NCBI GenBank assembly: GCA_963731615.1
Contig: CAVSWD010000002.1
Coordinates: forward strand, 1 to 64,000
Reading direction: 5' to 3'
Source of the DNA: Gaiellasilicea sp963731615
GTDB taxonomy: Bacteria; Actinomycetota; Thermoleophilia; Gaiellales; Gaiellaceae
DNA length: 64,000 nt
Both the position numbers and the translations under genes were made by a program. This document shows positions 54,280 to 63,681 of this stretch, in pieces. The stretch's first letter is position 1; every line of letters begins with the position of its first letter. The notes under the pieces were generated by a model that was given only the letters and a program-made list of their open reading frames with translations, had not been told where the DNA came from and did no database searches.

Positions 54280-56953
54280 TGTGACGAACGAGCCGCTGGG
54301 CGGCGGCCGCATCGAATCGCGCGAGCTCGAGCAGGAGATGCGCTCGAGCTATCTCGACTATGCGATGAGCGTCATCGTCGGGCGCGCCCTGCCCGACGTC
54401 CGCGACGGGCTCAAGCCGGTGCACCGCCGCGTCCTCTACGGCATGCACGAGGCGGGCCTCCAGCCCAACCGCCCCTACAAGAAGTCGGCCGCCACCGTCG
54501 GCGACGTGATGGGCAAGTACCACCCGCACGGGGACGCGTCGATCTACGACACGCTCGCCCGGATGGCGCAGCCGTTCAGCCTGCGCTACCCGCTCGTCGA
54601 CGGCCAGGGCAACTTCGGCTCCATCGACGACGACCCGCCGGCGGCGATGCGCTACACCGAAGCGCGGCTCTCACGCATGGCCACCGAAATGCTGCGCGAC
54701 ATCGACGCCGACACCGTCGACTTCTCGCCCAACTACGACGAGTCGCGCAAGGAGCCGTCCGTGCTGCCGGCGCGCTTCCCGAACCTGCTCGTCAACGGCT
54801 CCGCGGGCATCGCGGTCGGGATGGCGACGAACATGCCGCCGCACCGGCTCGCCGAGGTCGCCGACGCGATCGTGCAGCTGATCGACAAGCCGGACGCGAA
54901 CGTCGACGACCTGATGGCGCACGTCAAGGGCCCGGACTTCCCGACCGGGGCGATCGTCCTCGGCCGTCAGGGCATTCGCGACGCCTATCGCACCGGCCGC
55001 GGCCGCATCGTCATGCGCGCGCGCGCTCACATCGAGGAGCTGCGCGGCGGCAAGACGGCGATCATCGTCACCGAGCTCCCGTACGGGGTCAAGAAGGGCG
55101 GCGAGACGGGCGTGATCAAGAAGATCGCCGATCTCGTCCAGGACAAGGTGATCACCGAGGTCTCCGACCTGGCCGACCATTCCGACCGCACCGGCATGCG
55201 GATCCAGATCGAGCTCAAGCGTGAGGCGATCCCGCAGGTGGCGCTGAACAAGCTCTACAAGCACACCGGACTGCAGGCGACGTTCGGCTACAACGCCGTT
55301 GCCCTCGTCGACAACGTGCCGAAGACGCTCTCGCTGCTCGAGCTCGTCACGCACTACCTCGACTACCAGCGCGAGATCGTCACCCGCCGCTCCAAGTACG
55401 AGCTGCGCAAGGCGGAGGACCGCGCCCACGTCCTCGCCGGCTATCTGATCGCCCTCGACAACCTCGACGCGGTCATCCGCGTCATCCGCGGCGCTGAAGA
55501 CACGGACGCGGCGCGCGAAGAGCTGATGGCGCAGTTCTCGCTCTCGGAGATCCAGGCCACCGCGATCCTCGACCTGCGCCTACGTGCGCTCACCGGGCTC
55601 GAGCGGAAGCGCGTCGAGGAAGAGTTCGCCGACCTGCAGGAGCGGATCTCGGAGCTGCGGTCGATCCTCGGCGACCCGGCGCGGATCGACGGGCTGATCC
55701 GCGAGGAGTTGCTCGAGCTGAAGTCGATCTACGGCAAGGGCGACGACCGTCGCACCGAGATCATCGCCGCCGAAGGCGAGTTCTCGCTCGAGGACATGAT
55801 CGCCGAGGAGGACATGGTGATCGCGATCACGCGCTCGGGCTACATCAAGCGCCTGCCGGTCACGTCATATCGCGAGCAGCGTCGCGGCGGCGTCGGTGTG
55901 ATGGGGATGGATCTCAAGGACGAGGACTACATCGAGCACCTGTTCGTCGCCTCGACCCACGACTACGTTCTCTTCTTCACAACGGTCGGCAAGGTCTACC
56001 GGCTGAAGGTGCACGAGCTGCCTCTCGGCTCGCGCCAGTCGAAAGGGCGGGCGATCGTGAACCTGCTGCCGTTCCGCCAGGACGAGTCGGTGCGCGCGGT
56101 GATCGCGACGCGCGACTACAAGGAGTCCAAGTACCTCGTCTTTGCGACCAAGAAGGGCGTCGTCAAGAAGACGGAGTTTCTCGCGTACAACACGCCGTTG
56201 AAGGCCGACGGGATCATCGCGATCAAGATGCGCGAGGACGACGAGCTCGTCGGCGTCCGCCTTTCCGACGGCGACGACGACATCCTGATGGTCTCGCGCG
56301 CAGGCCAGGCGATCCGGTTCCACGAGTCGGAGGTGCGCTCGATGGGCCGCGACGCCTCCGGCGTCCGCGGGATGAACCTGCGCGCCGAGGACGAGGTGAT
56401 CGAGCTCGACATCGCCCAGGACGACACCGACCTGCTCGTCGTGACCGAGAACGGCTACGGCAAGCGCACGCGCGTCGCCGACTACCCGGTCAAGGGACGG
56501 GGCGGCCTCGGCGTCAAGACCGTGCAGCTGACCGAAGCGCGCGGGAAGCTCGTCGGTGCTCGGATCGTCCGCGACGGTTACCAGGTGATGCTGATCTCGA
56601 CCGGCGGCACGGTGATCCGGATGCCCGTCGAGGAGATCAAACGACTCGGCCGTTCGACCCAGGGCGTGATCGTGATGCGCCTGCGCGGCGACGACGAGCA
56701 GGTGTCGAGCCTCGCGCCCGTGATGGAGAGCGAGACGTCCGACGCCGCCGTCGATGCTGCGGCCGATGCTGCCGTCGACGCGGGGATCGAGCAGCTGGCG
56801 GAGCCTGATTTCGACGAGGACGGCTTCCCGGCCGGCGCCGTCGACACGGCCGCTGAGGCTGAGGATGACGTCGAGGACGACGAAGAGCCGCGAAAACTGA
56901 CGCTAACTTGCGTCAGCCTCTTCCAAAATCCCGCTGAAACCTGTATATGTTGA
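54272..56953 (+). CDS. gyrA: DNA gyrase subunit A
   Basis: DNA-cleaving subunit, 893 residues. Catalytic Tyr128 in AAMRYTEARL. The quinolone region reads HPHGDASIYD with Ala89, Ser90 and Asp93; Ala at the E. coli Ser83 position is also the natural state in mycobacteria. The GyrA box in the C-terminal domain appears as QSKGRAI (about 590). The acidic tail (about 826-878) is followed by 15 odd residues ending in Cys-Ile-Cys, coded across a perfect stem-loop, and no family resemblance is seen there. Confidence 0.96.
56897..56916 (+). terminator. Stem-loop inside the last codons of gyrA
   Basis: CTGACGC (56897-56903), loop TAACTT, GCGTCAG (56910-56916): perfect 7-bp stem, preceded by AAAA and followed by CCTCTTCC. 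It overlaps the gyrA coding end, 37 bp before the stop. The missing long T-run makes it a weak terminator. It could be a 3' mRNA structure shared with the downstream gene. Confidence 0.4.
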
Positions 56954-56992
56954 TCTTGAGGGGTCAACGTATCTGCCGATAAAGGGATCAGC

Positions 56993-57295
56993 ATGGCGTA
57001 CAACACACAAGTAGACATTCTCGAGCCCGTGCACCTGTCCGAGCACATGGACAAGATCGAGCTCTATCTCGGCCAGGTGTGTCAGATCGCCGGGATCTCG
57101 AAGATGCAGCTGGACTACTGGACGAACAAGGCGCAGATCCCGACAAAAGGCAAGAAGCAGCGGATCTACGACATCGAGGCGCTCGAGACGGTGATGCTGA
57201 TCAAGCAGGGCAAGGACAAGGGCCTGAACCTCGGCGCCGCGATCGAGGCCGCCCGGCGATTCCGGTCGGCGAACGGCTCCAACGCACTCGTCTAG
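56993..57295 (+). CDS. Small MerR-like helix-turn-helix protein
   Basis: 100 residues. A MerR-type winged helix: LYLGQVCQIAGISKMQLDYW (HTH), then NKAQIPTKGKKQRIYDIEALETVMLIKQG and LNLGAAIEAARRFR. There is no effector domain. ATG 56993 is preceded by AAGGGA. Convergent with the slipin gene (stops overlap by 4 bp, CTAG). Small stand-alone MerR domains after gyrA are, as I recall, found in other deep actinobacteria; target unknown. Confidence 0.78.
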   Translation: MAYNTQVDILEPVHLSEHMDKIELYLGQVCQIAGISKMQLDYWTNKAQIPTKGKKQRIYDIEALETVMLIKQGKDKGLNLGAAIEAARRFRSANGSNALV

Positions 57296-58080
57296 CTCGT
57301 CCCGCTCGTCCCACCGCTTTCGCCGCCGCCCAGCTTGCCCATGAAGGCGGTCAGCATGTCGATCGGGGCCGGGAAGACGATCGTGGTCGCGTTCGTCGCG
57401 CCGATCTCGAGCAGCGTCTGCAGGTAGCGCAGCTGCAGCGCCATCGGCGATTTGGCCATCACGTCGGCCGCATCGGAGAGCTTCTGTGAGGCCTGGAACT
57501 CGCCCTCGGCTGCGATCACCTTCGCGCGCCGCTCGCGCTCGGCCTCGGCTTGTCGTGCCATCGCGCGCTGCATCGTGGACGGGATCTCGACGTCCTTGAC
57601 CTCGACGATCGAGACCTTGACGCCCCAGGGCGAGGTCGCCTCGTCGATGATGTTCTGCAGGATGGCGTTGATCTTGTCGCGCTCGGAGAGCAGCTCATCC
57701 AGCATGTGCTGACCGAGCACCGACCGCAGCGTCGTCTGGGCGATCTGCGACGTCGCGACCATGAAGTTCTCCACCTGGACGATCGCGTTCTTCGGCTCGA
57801 TGATCCGGAAGTAGGCAACAGCGTTGACGCGGACCGGGACGTTGTCCTTCGTGATCACCTCCTGCGGCGGCACGTTCAGCGTGATCGTGCGCAGGTCGAC
57901 CTTCACCATCCGGTCGATCACGGGGATGAGCAGGAAGAGTCCCGGGCCCTTGGGCTCTGGCAGCAGGCGGCCGAGCCTGAAGATGACGCCGCGCTCGTAT
58001 TCGCGCGCGACCTTGATTGCGGCGAAGAGGAACATCATCAGCAGCAGGGCGACGGCGGCGATGGCGATCAGGGCGATCAA
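57292..58080 (-). CDS. Slipin, SPFH/stomatin family protein
   Basis: 262 residues. N-terminal membrane helix (about 2-24), then the SPFH domain with VAREYERGVIFRLGR, GPGLFLLIPVIDRMVKVDLR and LRSVLGQHMLDELLSERDKIN, and a coiled coil (RAMARQAEAERERRAKVIAAEGE). Forms membrane microdomain scaffolds together with NfeD. TTG start at 58080. 5 bp downstream of the nfeD stop, so the two are cotranscribed. Confidence 0.93.
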   Translation of the reverse strand: MIALIAIAAVALLLMMFLFAAIKVAREYERGVIFRLGRLLPEPKGPGLFLLIPVIDRMVKVDLRTITLNVPPQEVITKDNVPVRVNAVAYFRIIEPKNAIVQVENFMVATSQIAQTTLRSVLGQHMLDELLSERDKINAILQNIIDEATSPWGVKVSIVEVKDVEIPSTMQRAMARQAEAERERRAKVIAAEGEFQASQKLSDAADVMAKSPMALQLRYLQTLLEIGATNATTIVFPAPIDMLTAFMGKLGGGESGGTSGTS

Positions 58081-58085
58081 CGGAT

Positions 58086-59424
58086 TTACGTCCTTTCGGC
58101 CGGAAGGGGCGATGCGGTCTGGGGTGATCCTACGACCAGGCGAAGCCCTTCCTGGTCGACGCCTTCGACGACGAGCTGCTGGCCTCGTTCGAGCTGCGAG
58201 CCGTCGGCGCGCTTCGCCTGCCAGAGCTCGCCGTCGACGAACACGAGCCCGTCACTGCGAACCTGGGCGCTCTCGCCGACGAGACGGTGAGCCCCCACAG
58301 CCGCCGGCATCCGGCGTGCCTGCGCTGCTTTCGTCAGCGCGAAGCCGAACAGCAGCAGCATCGTCCCCGCGATCCCGAGCGCCACAGGCAGCGAGACCTG
58401 GTAGGCGTCGCCGGCCGGGTCGAAGAGCATCAGGGAGCCGACGACAAACATGATCGCACCGGCGAGGGCGAGCGCACCGTGCGAGACGACGAACGCCTCG
58501 GCGACGAAGAAGCCGGCCGCGAGCAGCATCAGCAGCAGTCCCGCGATCGAGACGGGCAGTACCTGCAGGCCGTAGAGCCCGACGATCAGCGAGATCGCGC
58601 CGACCGTCCCGGGGAAGATCAGGCCGGGATTCCAGAGCTCGACGACGATCCCGATCAGGCCGATCGAAAGCATCAGCGCGATGATGTTGGGGTCGATCAG
58701 GAGGTCGAGGAGGCGCTTCCAGGTCGACATCTCCGTGCGCTCGATCTCGGTCCCGGGTGGGGTCGAAATCGTCAGTTCCTTGGGCTCCGGCGTCGTCCCG
58801 TCGATCTGTCGGAAGAGATCCTCGTAGTCGGTGGCGACGACGTCGATCACGTTCTTCTCGAGGGCCTCCCGTGCGCCGAGGTTGGTCGCCTTCGTAACCA
58901 TCTCGCGGGCGACTGCAACGTTGCGCCCGTGCTCGCGGGCGAGCTCGCCGATGTACGCCGCGGCGTCGTTGACGATCTTGCGGCGGAGGTCGCGCGAGAT
59001 GTCCTCGCCGCCGACCGAGACCGGCGTCGACGAGCCGATGTTCGTCTGCGGCGCCATCGCGAGCACGTCGGCGGCCATGCCGATGACGGCGCCGGCCGAG
59101 TCGGCGCTCGCTCCGGGCGGTGCGACGTAGACGACGACCGGGATGTCCGCGGCGAGGATCCCCTTCACGATCGCCCGCATCGACGAGCCGAGCCCGCCGG
59201 GCGTGTCCATCTCGATCACGACGGCGTTGAAGCCCTCCTCCTCGGCGCGCTCGATCGCGTCGAGCAGGTAGTCCTGGGTGACCGGGTTGACGTCGTTCTC
59301 GAACTCCGCCACCAGCACCCGCGACCCGGAGTCGGCCGCCAGACGAATCGGCTGCCAGTGCGGGAACGCCGAGCGCAACCGCAAGGGCGGCGACGACCAG
59401 AAGTCCCCGGAAAAGGGGCGCCAC
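58086..59424 (-). CDS. NfeD-family membrane serine protease (frameshifted near N-terminus)
   Basis: Long-form NfeD, the partner of slipin. Signal peptide PLFRGLLVVAALAVALGVPAL in one frame starting at GTG 59424. The ClpP-class protease domain continues in another frame (VLVAEFENDVNPVTQDYLLD, DTPGGLGSS, ASADSAGAVIGMAADVLAM with the nucleophile Ser), followed by four helices and a C-terminal OB-fold (RLVGESAQVRSDGLVFVDGE). The frame changes at about 59325-59350; one extra base there explains it. Members cleave stomatin C-termini. Confidence 0.85.
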
Positions 59425-59529
59425 GCCCTGAAATCTAGCTGCAGGGAGAGCTGTAAGGATTCGGTCAAGCAGGGGTCGCTGCTCTTGTGGGCGAAGGGAT
59501 GAGTCGCCACGCTCAGTGGAGAGCAAGCC

Positions 59530-61629
59530 GTGCCTCGACGCCTACCGATCCTCATCGCCGCAGCCTTCGTCCTCCCCGCGCCTGCCGCCGCGGCGGATGC
59601 GACGATCGTCTCGCGCAACGTGGCGCTCGGCGGCCAGCGTGCACTGCAGTCGCAGTCGCCGCCAGGACGGTTCAACCTCGTCGGCCTGCACTGGCGCGGG
59701 CCGGGCACGGTTCGGTTCCGAACCCGGTCGCTCGCGGGGCGCTGGAGTGCCTGGATGAACGCGGCACCCGAGGCCGGGGACCGCCCCGACGTCGGCACCG
59801 CCGAGCGCGTCCGCTCGGGCGCCTGGCGGCTCGGAAACCCGTGGTGGGTCGGCTCGTCGAACCGGATCGAGTACTCCCTGCACGGCCGCGTCACCCGGCT
59901 GCGTGCCTTCTTCGTCTGGAGCCCGCGCGCCGGTGTCCCGGCGAGGTCGCTGCAGAAGGCGGGTGCGCCCGCGATCGTGCCGCGGAGCGGTTGGAACGCC
60001 GACGAGACGATCAGGCGCGCCGGGCCTTCGTTCGCCACCACGATCCGGATGGCGCTCGTTCACCACACCGCGGGCAAGAACGGCTACAGCGCCGCCGAGT
60101 CGCCGGCGATCGTGCGCGCGATCCAGCTCTACCACGTCAAGGGAAACGGCTGGAACGACATCGGCTACAACTTCCTCGTCGACCGCTTCGGCCAGGTCTT
60201 CGAGGGCCGCTACGGCGGCGTGGAGCGCAACGTCGTCGGTGCGCACGCCGAGGGCTTCAACACCGGCTCGGTCGGCGTCGCGCTGCTCGGCGAGTACAGC
60301 TCGCTGGCCGTGGCTCAGAAGGCTCGAGACTCGCTGGCGCAGTTGCTCGCGTGGCGGCTCGATGCCGCTCACGTCGACCCGGCGACCACGCTGTCGTTCA
60401 TCTCCGGCGGCAACGCGCGCTTCCCGGCGGGTTTACCCGTCTTCCTCCGGGCCGTCTCGGGCCACCGCGACACCGGCTTCACCGACTGCCCCGGCGCCGC
60501 GCTCTACAACCTGCTCACGTCGATCGGGGGCCAGGTCGCTGCGCTCGGGCTGCCGAAGCTGTACGCCCCGACCGTGACGGGAGTGGTGCCGGGGGCGGTT
60601 CGCTTCCGGGCGCGTCTGTCGTCGCCACGCCCCTGGACGGTCGAGGTCTACGACGCGAACGGTGGCACGCTCGCTTCGACTCTCGGCTTCGGCGGCGAGA
60701 TCGACTGGACCTGGAACGCGACGGTCGTGCCGCCGGGGAGCTACACCTACGCGATCCGCTCGGAGGCGGATGTGACCCCTGCGGTCGGCATGGTCGGCGG
60801 CGGCGCCGTCGCGCTCGCCGTCACCGGTCTCGCGACCGATCCCGAGACGGTCTCGCCGAATGACGACGGCATCGCCGACCAATCCACGATCACCTATTCG
60901 CTGACGTCGCCCGCCAACGTGACCGTGAAGTTGCGCGACGCCCAGGGCGTCGAGCTCGTGACGCTCTCCAACAAGGCCTGGCGGCGGGCTGGCGAGCACG
61001 CCGTCCGGCTCGACGTGGCGCAGCTGCCGGACGGGATCTACCGCGTCGAGGTCGCGGCGGTTGCCACCGGCGGCAGGCAGGCAACGGCCTCGACGCAGGT
61101 CGCGGTCACGCGGACGCTCGGCGGCGTCCAGGCAGCTCGCGCCGCGTTCTCGCCGAACGCGGACGGCGTGGCCGACCGGATCTCGTTCCGCTTCGAGCTG
61201 GCCGGCCCCGCGGAAGTGCGCCTGCGGATCCTCAAGGACGGGAAATGGGTCGCGACGCCCTTTGTCGGTCCGCTCGGCAAAGGGCTGCGGCGGCTTGAAT
61301 GGGACGGCACGAAGCGAGTCGGACGGCTCGTGGACGGCAGCTACGAGGCGATCGTCGAGGCGACCGACCCGATCGCGACGGCGACGATCGCCGTCCCGTT
61401 CAGCTCCGATACGCGTCGGCCGCAGATTCGGATCCTCCAGCGGCAGCCGCTCAAGCTGTGGCTCAGCGAGCCTGCGCAGGTGACCCTCCGGTTCGGAACG
61501 AGGAGCCTCGTTTACGACGCAATGGCCTCGGGCGAGGCTCGCGTGCCGAAGGCTCCGCGGCTCGGGATCGTGCGCGCGGTCGCCTGGGACGCCGGCGGGA
61601 ACAAGAGCATCCCGAAGTCGAAGCGCTAG
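59530..61629 (+). CDS. Secreted PGRP-type N-acetylmuramoyl-L-alanine amidase with FlgD-like Ig repeats
   Basis: 699 residues. Signal peptide (PILIAAAFVLPAPAAAAD), an N-terminal beta domain, then an Amidase_2/PGRP domain (about 155-340): SGWNADE, the zinc His in MALVHHTAG, YHVKGNGWNDIGYNFLVDR, GAHAEGFNTGSVGVALLGE and GHRDTGFTDCPG. The C-terminal half has two FlgD-type Ig-like repeats, each starting with a calcium-site-like SPNDDGIAD/SPNADGVAD (about 441 and 540). Likely a cell-wall hydrolase or peptidoglycan sensor. GTG start at 59530. Confidence 0.9.
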   Translation: MPRRLPILIAAAFVLPAPAAAADATIVSRNVALGGQRALQSQSPPGRFNLVGLHWRGPGTVRFRTRSLAGRWSAWMNAAPEAGDRPDVGTAERVRSGAWRLGNPWWVGSSNRIEYSLHGRVTRLRAFFVWSPRAGVPARSLQKAGAPAIVPRSGWNADETIRRAGPSFATTIRMALVHHTAGKNGYSAAESPAIVRAIQLYHVKGNGWNDIGYNFLVDRFGQVFEGRYGGVERNVVGAHAEGFNTGSVGVALLGEYSSLAVAQKARDSLAQLLAWRLDAAHVDPATTLSFISGGNARFPAGLPVFLRAVSGHRDTGFTDCPGAALYNLLTSIGGQVAALGLPKLYAPTVTGVVPGAVRFRARLSSPRPWTVEVYDANGGTLASTLGFGGEIDWTWNATVVPPGSYTYAIRSEADVTPAVGMVGGGAVALAVTGLATDPETVSPNDDGIADQSTITYSLTSPANVTVKLRDAQGVELVTLSNKAWRRAGEHAVRLDVAQLPDGIYRVEVAAVATGGRQATASTQVAVTRTLGGVQAARAAFSPNADGVADRISFRFELAGPAEVRLRILKDGKWVATPFVGPLGKGLRRLEWDGTKRVGRLVDGSYEAIVEATDPIATATIAVPFSSDTRRPQIRILQRQPLKLWLSEPAQVTLRFGTRSLVYDAMASGEARVPKAPRLGIVRAVAWDAGGNKSIPKSKR

Positions 61630-61648
61630 ACCCGCGTACACTCGTGCA

Positions 61649-62251
61649 GTGCAACCGCCTGCGCGCAGATCGCGTCCAATCGGTCGGAGCTTGCGGCCCG
61701 ATGCGCCGCTCGTCCACGAGAGGCTGAGCGATCCGATTCTGGTGAAGAGAGCGAAGGACGGTGACGGGAAGGCGCTCGACGCTCTTTGCGAGCGCCATGC
61801 GCCCCGGGTGGAGCGGCTTGCTCACCACCTGCTCCGCGACGAGGAGGACGCGCGCGACGCCGCGCAGGAGGCGCTCGCCAAGCTGTGCGTGAAGCTGCCG
61901 CAGTTTCGCGGCGAGTCGTCGTTCGCGACGTGGCTGCACCGTCTGACCGTCAACGCCTGCCGCGACGTCGCGCAGCGGCAGCTTGCACGCCGGTGCGAGC
62001 CGCTCTACGAGGACCGGCGGGAGGCACGGGACGGAGACCCCGCCCGCGCCGCCGAGGCATCCGAGCTGCGCGCGGAGCTCGGCGCGTGCCTCGCCCAGAT
62101 CGCTTCGGCGCAGGCGACGGTCGTGGTGCTCAAGGACGCCTTCGACTTCAGCTTCGAGGAGATCGCCGGCGCGCAGGGGATGCCCGTCGGCACGGCAAAG
62201 TGCTACGCGCATCGCGGCCGGAACGGGCTCCGCGAGCGGCTCTCGGCGTGA
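61649..62251 (+). CDS. ECF-type RNA polymerase sigma factor
   Basis: 200 residues. Sigma-70 region 2: LVKRAKDGDGKALDALCERH and DAAQEALAKLCVKLPQFRGE with FATWLHRLTVNACRD. Region 4: CLAQIASAQATVVVLKDAFD and FSFEEIAGAQGMPVGTAKCY. No anti-sigma gene follows; instead fabZ starts on its stop codon (GTGA). The N-terminal 27 residues are extra and basic, so a later start is possible. Confidence 0.87.
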   Translation: MQPPARRSRPIGRSLRPDAPLVHERLSDPILVKRAKDGDGKALDALCERHAPRVERLAHHLLRDEEDARDAAQEALAKLCVKLPQFRGESSFATWLHRLTVNACRDVAQRQLARRCEPLYEDRREARDGDPARAAEASELRAELGACLAQIASAQATVVVLKDAFDFSFEEIAGAQGMPVGTAKCYAHRGRNGLRERLSA

Positions 62252-62679
62252 GGCTTCCGCTCGACAAGGCTGCGATCGAGGCGATCCTGCCGCACCGCGA
62301 TCCCTTCCTGCTCCTCGACGAGGTGACGGAGCTCGAGCCGGGCGCCCGGGTCGTCGCGCGCAAGCTCGTCACCGAGGAGGACTGCGCCGGCCATTTTCCC
62401 GGCAACCCGATCATGCCCGGTGTGAAGATGGTCGAGGCGCTCGCGCAGGCGGGAGCGGTCGCCGTGCTGAGCGAGGAGGCAAATCGGGGCCGGATCGCGC
62501 TCTTCGCCGGGATCGATGACGTGCGGTTCAAGCGAGTGGTGCGCCCCGGCGACCAGTTGACGCTCGAGTGCGATCTCGAGACCGTCCGTGGCCCGATCGG
62601 CCGCGGCAAGGCGCGGGCGACGGTGGACGGCGAGCTCGCCGTCCGCGGCACGTTGACCTTCGCCGTGGATCAGTCGTGA
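62248..62679 (+). CDS. fabZ: 3-hydroxyacyl-ACP dehydratase FabZ
   Basis: 143-residue hot-dog-fold dehydratase of type II fatty acid synthesis. IEAILPHRDPFLLLDEV (about 10-26), catalytic His49 in GHFPGNPIMPGVKMVEALAQ with Glu63, and FAGIDDVRFKRVVRPGDQL. GTG 62248 overlaps the sigma-factor stop and its TGA overlaps the fabH GTG, giving a coupled sigma-fabZ-fabH-fabD unit. Some actinobacteria lack FabZ, so its presence is informative. Confidence 0.94.
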   Translation: MRLPLDKAAIEAILPHRDPFLLLDEVTELEPGARVVARKLVTEEDCAGHFPGNPIMPGVKMVEALAQAGAVAVLSEEANRGRIALFAGIDDVRFKRVVRPGDQLTLECDLETVRGPIGRGKARATVDGELAVRGTLTFAVDQS

Positions 62680-63662
62680 TCGGCTCGGCCAACGGGCGGC
62701 CGATCGGGATCACGGGCCTCGGCGTGCACGTCCCCGAGCGGGTCTACACGAACAAGGATCTCGAGCAGTACGTGGACACGACGGACGAGTGGATCGTCGA
62801 GCGGACGGGGATCCGGGAGCGCCGCTTCGCGGCTCCCGAGGAGGCGCTGACCGACATCGCCGAGCCCGCCGCAAAGGCTGCGTTGGCCGACGCAGGTGTG
62901 GAGGCATCGTCGATCGACCTGATCGTCGTTGCGACGGTGACGCCGGACATGATGTTCCCGACCAGTTCGGCGCTCCTCGCCGACTCGCTCGGGATGCCGG
63001 ATGCGGCCGCCTACGACCTGCTCGCCGGCTGCACGGGCTTCATGTACGCCCTGGCCCAGGCGTACGGGATGGTTTCGGCGGGGCTCTCGAAGCGCGCGCT
63101 CGTCGTCGGCGGCGACGTGCTCTCGAAGATCCTCGACTGGCACGATCGCTCGACGCTCGTGCTCTTCGGCGACGGGGCGGGCGCCGTCGTCGTCGAGCCG
63201 GTCGAAGCGGGCGGGTTTCTCGGCTTCGAGCTCGGTGCCGACGGCGGTGGCGGAGAGAACCTCTGGCTGCCGGGCAGCGGCTCCCGGCACTTCGACGACG
63301 CGGACAAGCTGGTGAAGATGAACGGGCGCGAGGTCTTCAAGTTTGCGACGAGGGTGATGGTCAGCTCGGCGGAGAAGGTGCTGGCGGAATGCAAGCGGAG
63401 CGTCGACGACGTCGACGTGTACGTTCCGCACCAGGCGAACAAGCGGATCATCGATCATGCGGCGAAGAAGCTGGGGATCCCGGACGAGAAGGTCGTCGTC
63501 AACGTCGACCGCTACGGGAACACCTCGTCCGGCTCGATTCCGCTCGCGCTCGCCGACGCGGCAGCCGACGGACGCCTTCGGAAGGGAGAATTGGTGTTGA
63601 TGACAGGAATGGGAGCGGGCCTCACGTGGGGCTCGGCGCTGATCGAATGGACGAGCACGTGA
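62676..63662 (+). CDS. fabH: 3-oxoacyl-ACP synthase III (FabH)
   Basis: Condenses acyl-CoA with malonyl-ACP to start fatty acid chains. 328 residues. Catalytic Cys119 (LLAGCTGFMYAL), His (VYVPHQANKRI) and Asn (VDRYGNTSSGSIPLAL) are all present; FAAPEEALTDIA and NTKDL-like YTNKDLEQYVDTTDEWI are normal. GTG 62676 overlaps the fabZ stop. Followed after 19 bp by fabD. Confidence 0.96.
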   Translation: MIGSANGRPIGITGLGVHVPERVYTNKDLEQYVDTTDEWIVERTGIRERRFAAPEEALTDIAEPAAKAALADAGVEASSIDLIVVATVTPDMMFPTSSALLADSLGMPDAAAYDLLAGCTGFMYALAQAYGMVSAGLSKRALVVGGDVLSKILDWHDRSTLVLFGDGAGAVVVEPVEAGGFLGFELGADGGGGENLWLPGSGSRHFDDADKLVKMNGREVFKFATRVMVSSAEKVLAECKRSVDDVDVYVPHQANKRIIDHAAKKLGIPDEKVVVNVDRYGNTSSGSIPLALADAAADGRLRKGELVLMTGMGAGLTWGSALIEWTST

Positions 63663-63681
63663 AGAGGACAGGGAGGAGCGC

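Noticed and set aside
56956..56983. TTGAGG-N16-GATAAA as promoter of the MerR-like gene
   Set aside because: Transcription would begin at or after the good AAGGGA ribosome-binding site, so the two cannot both work.
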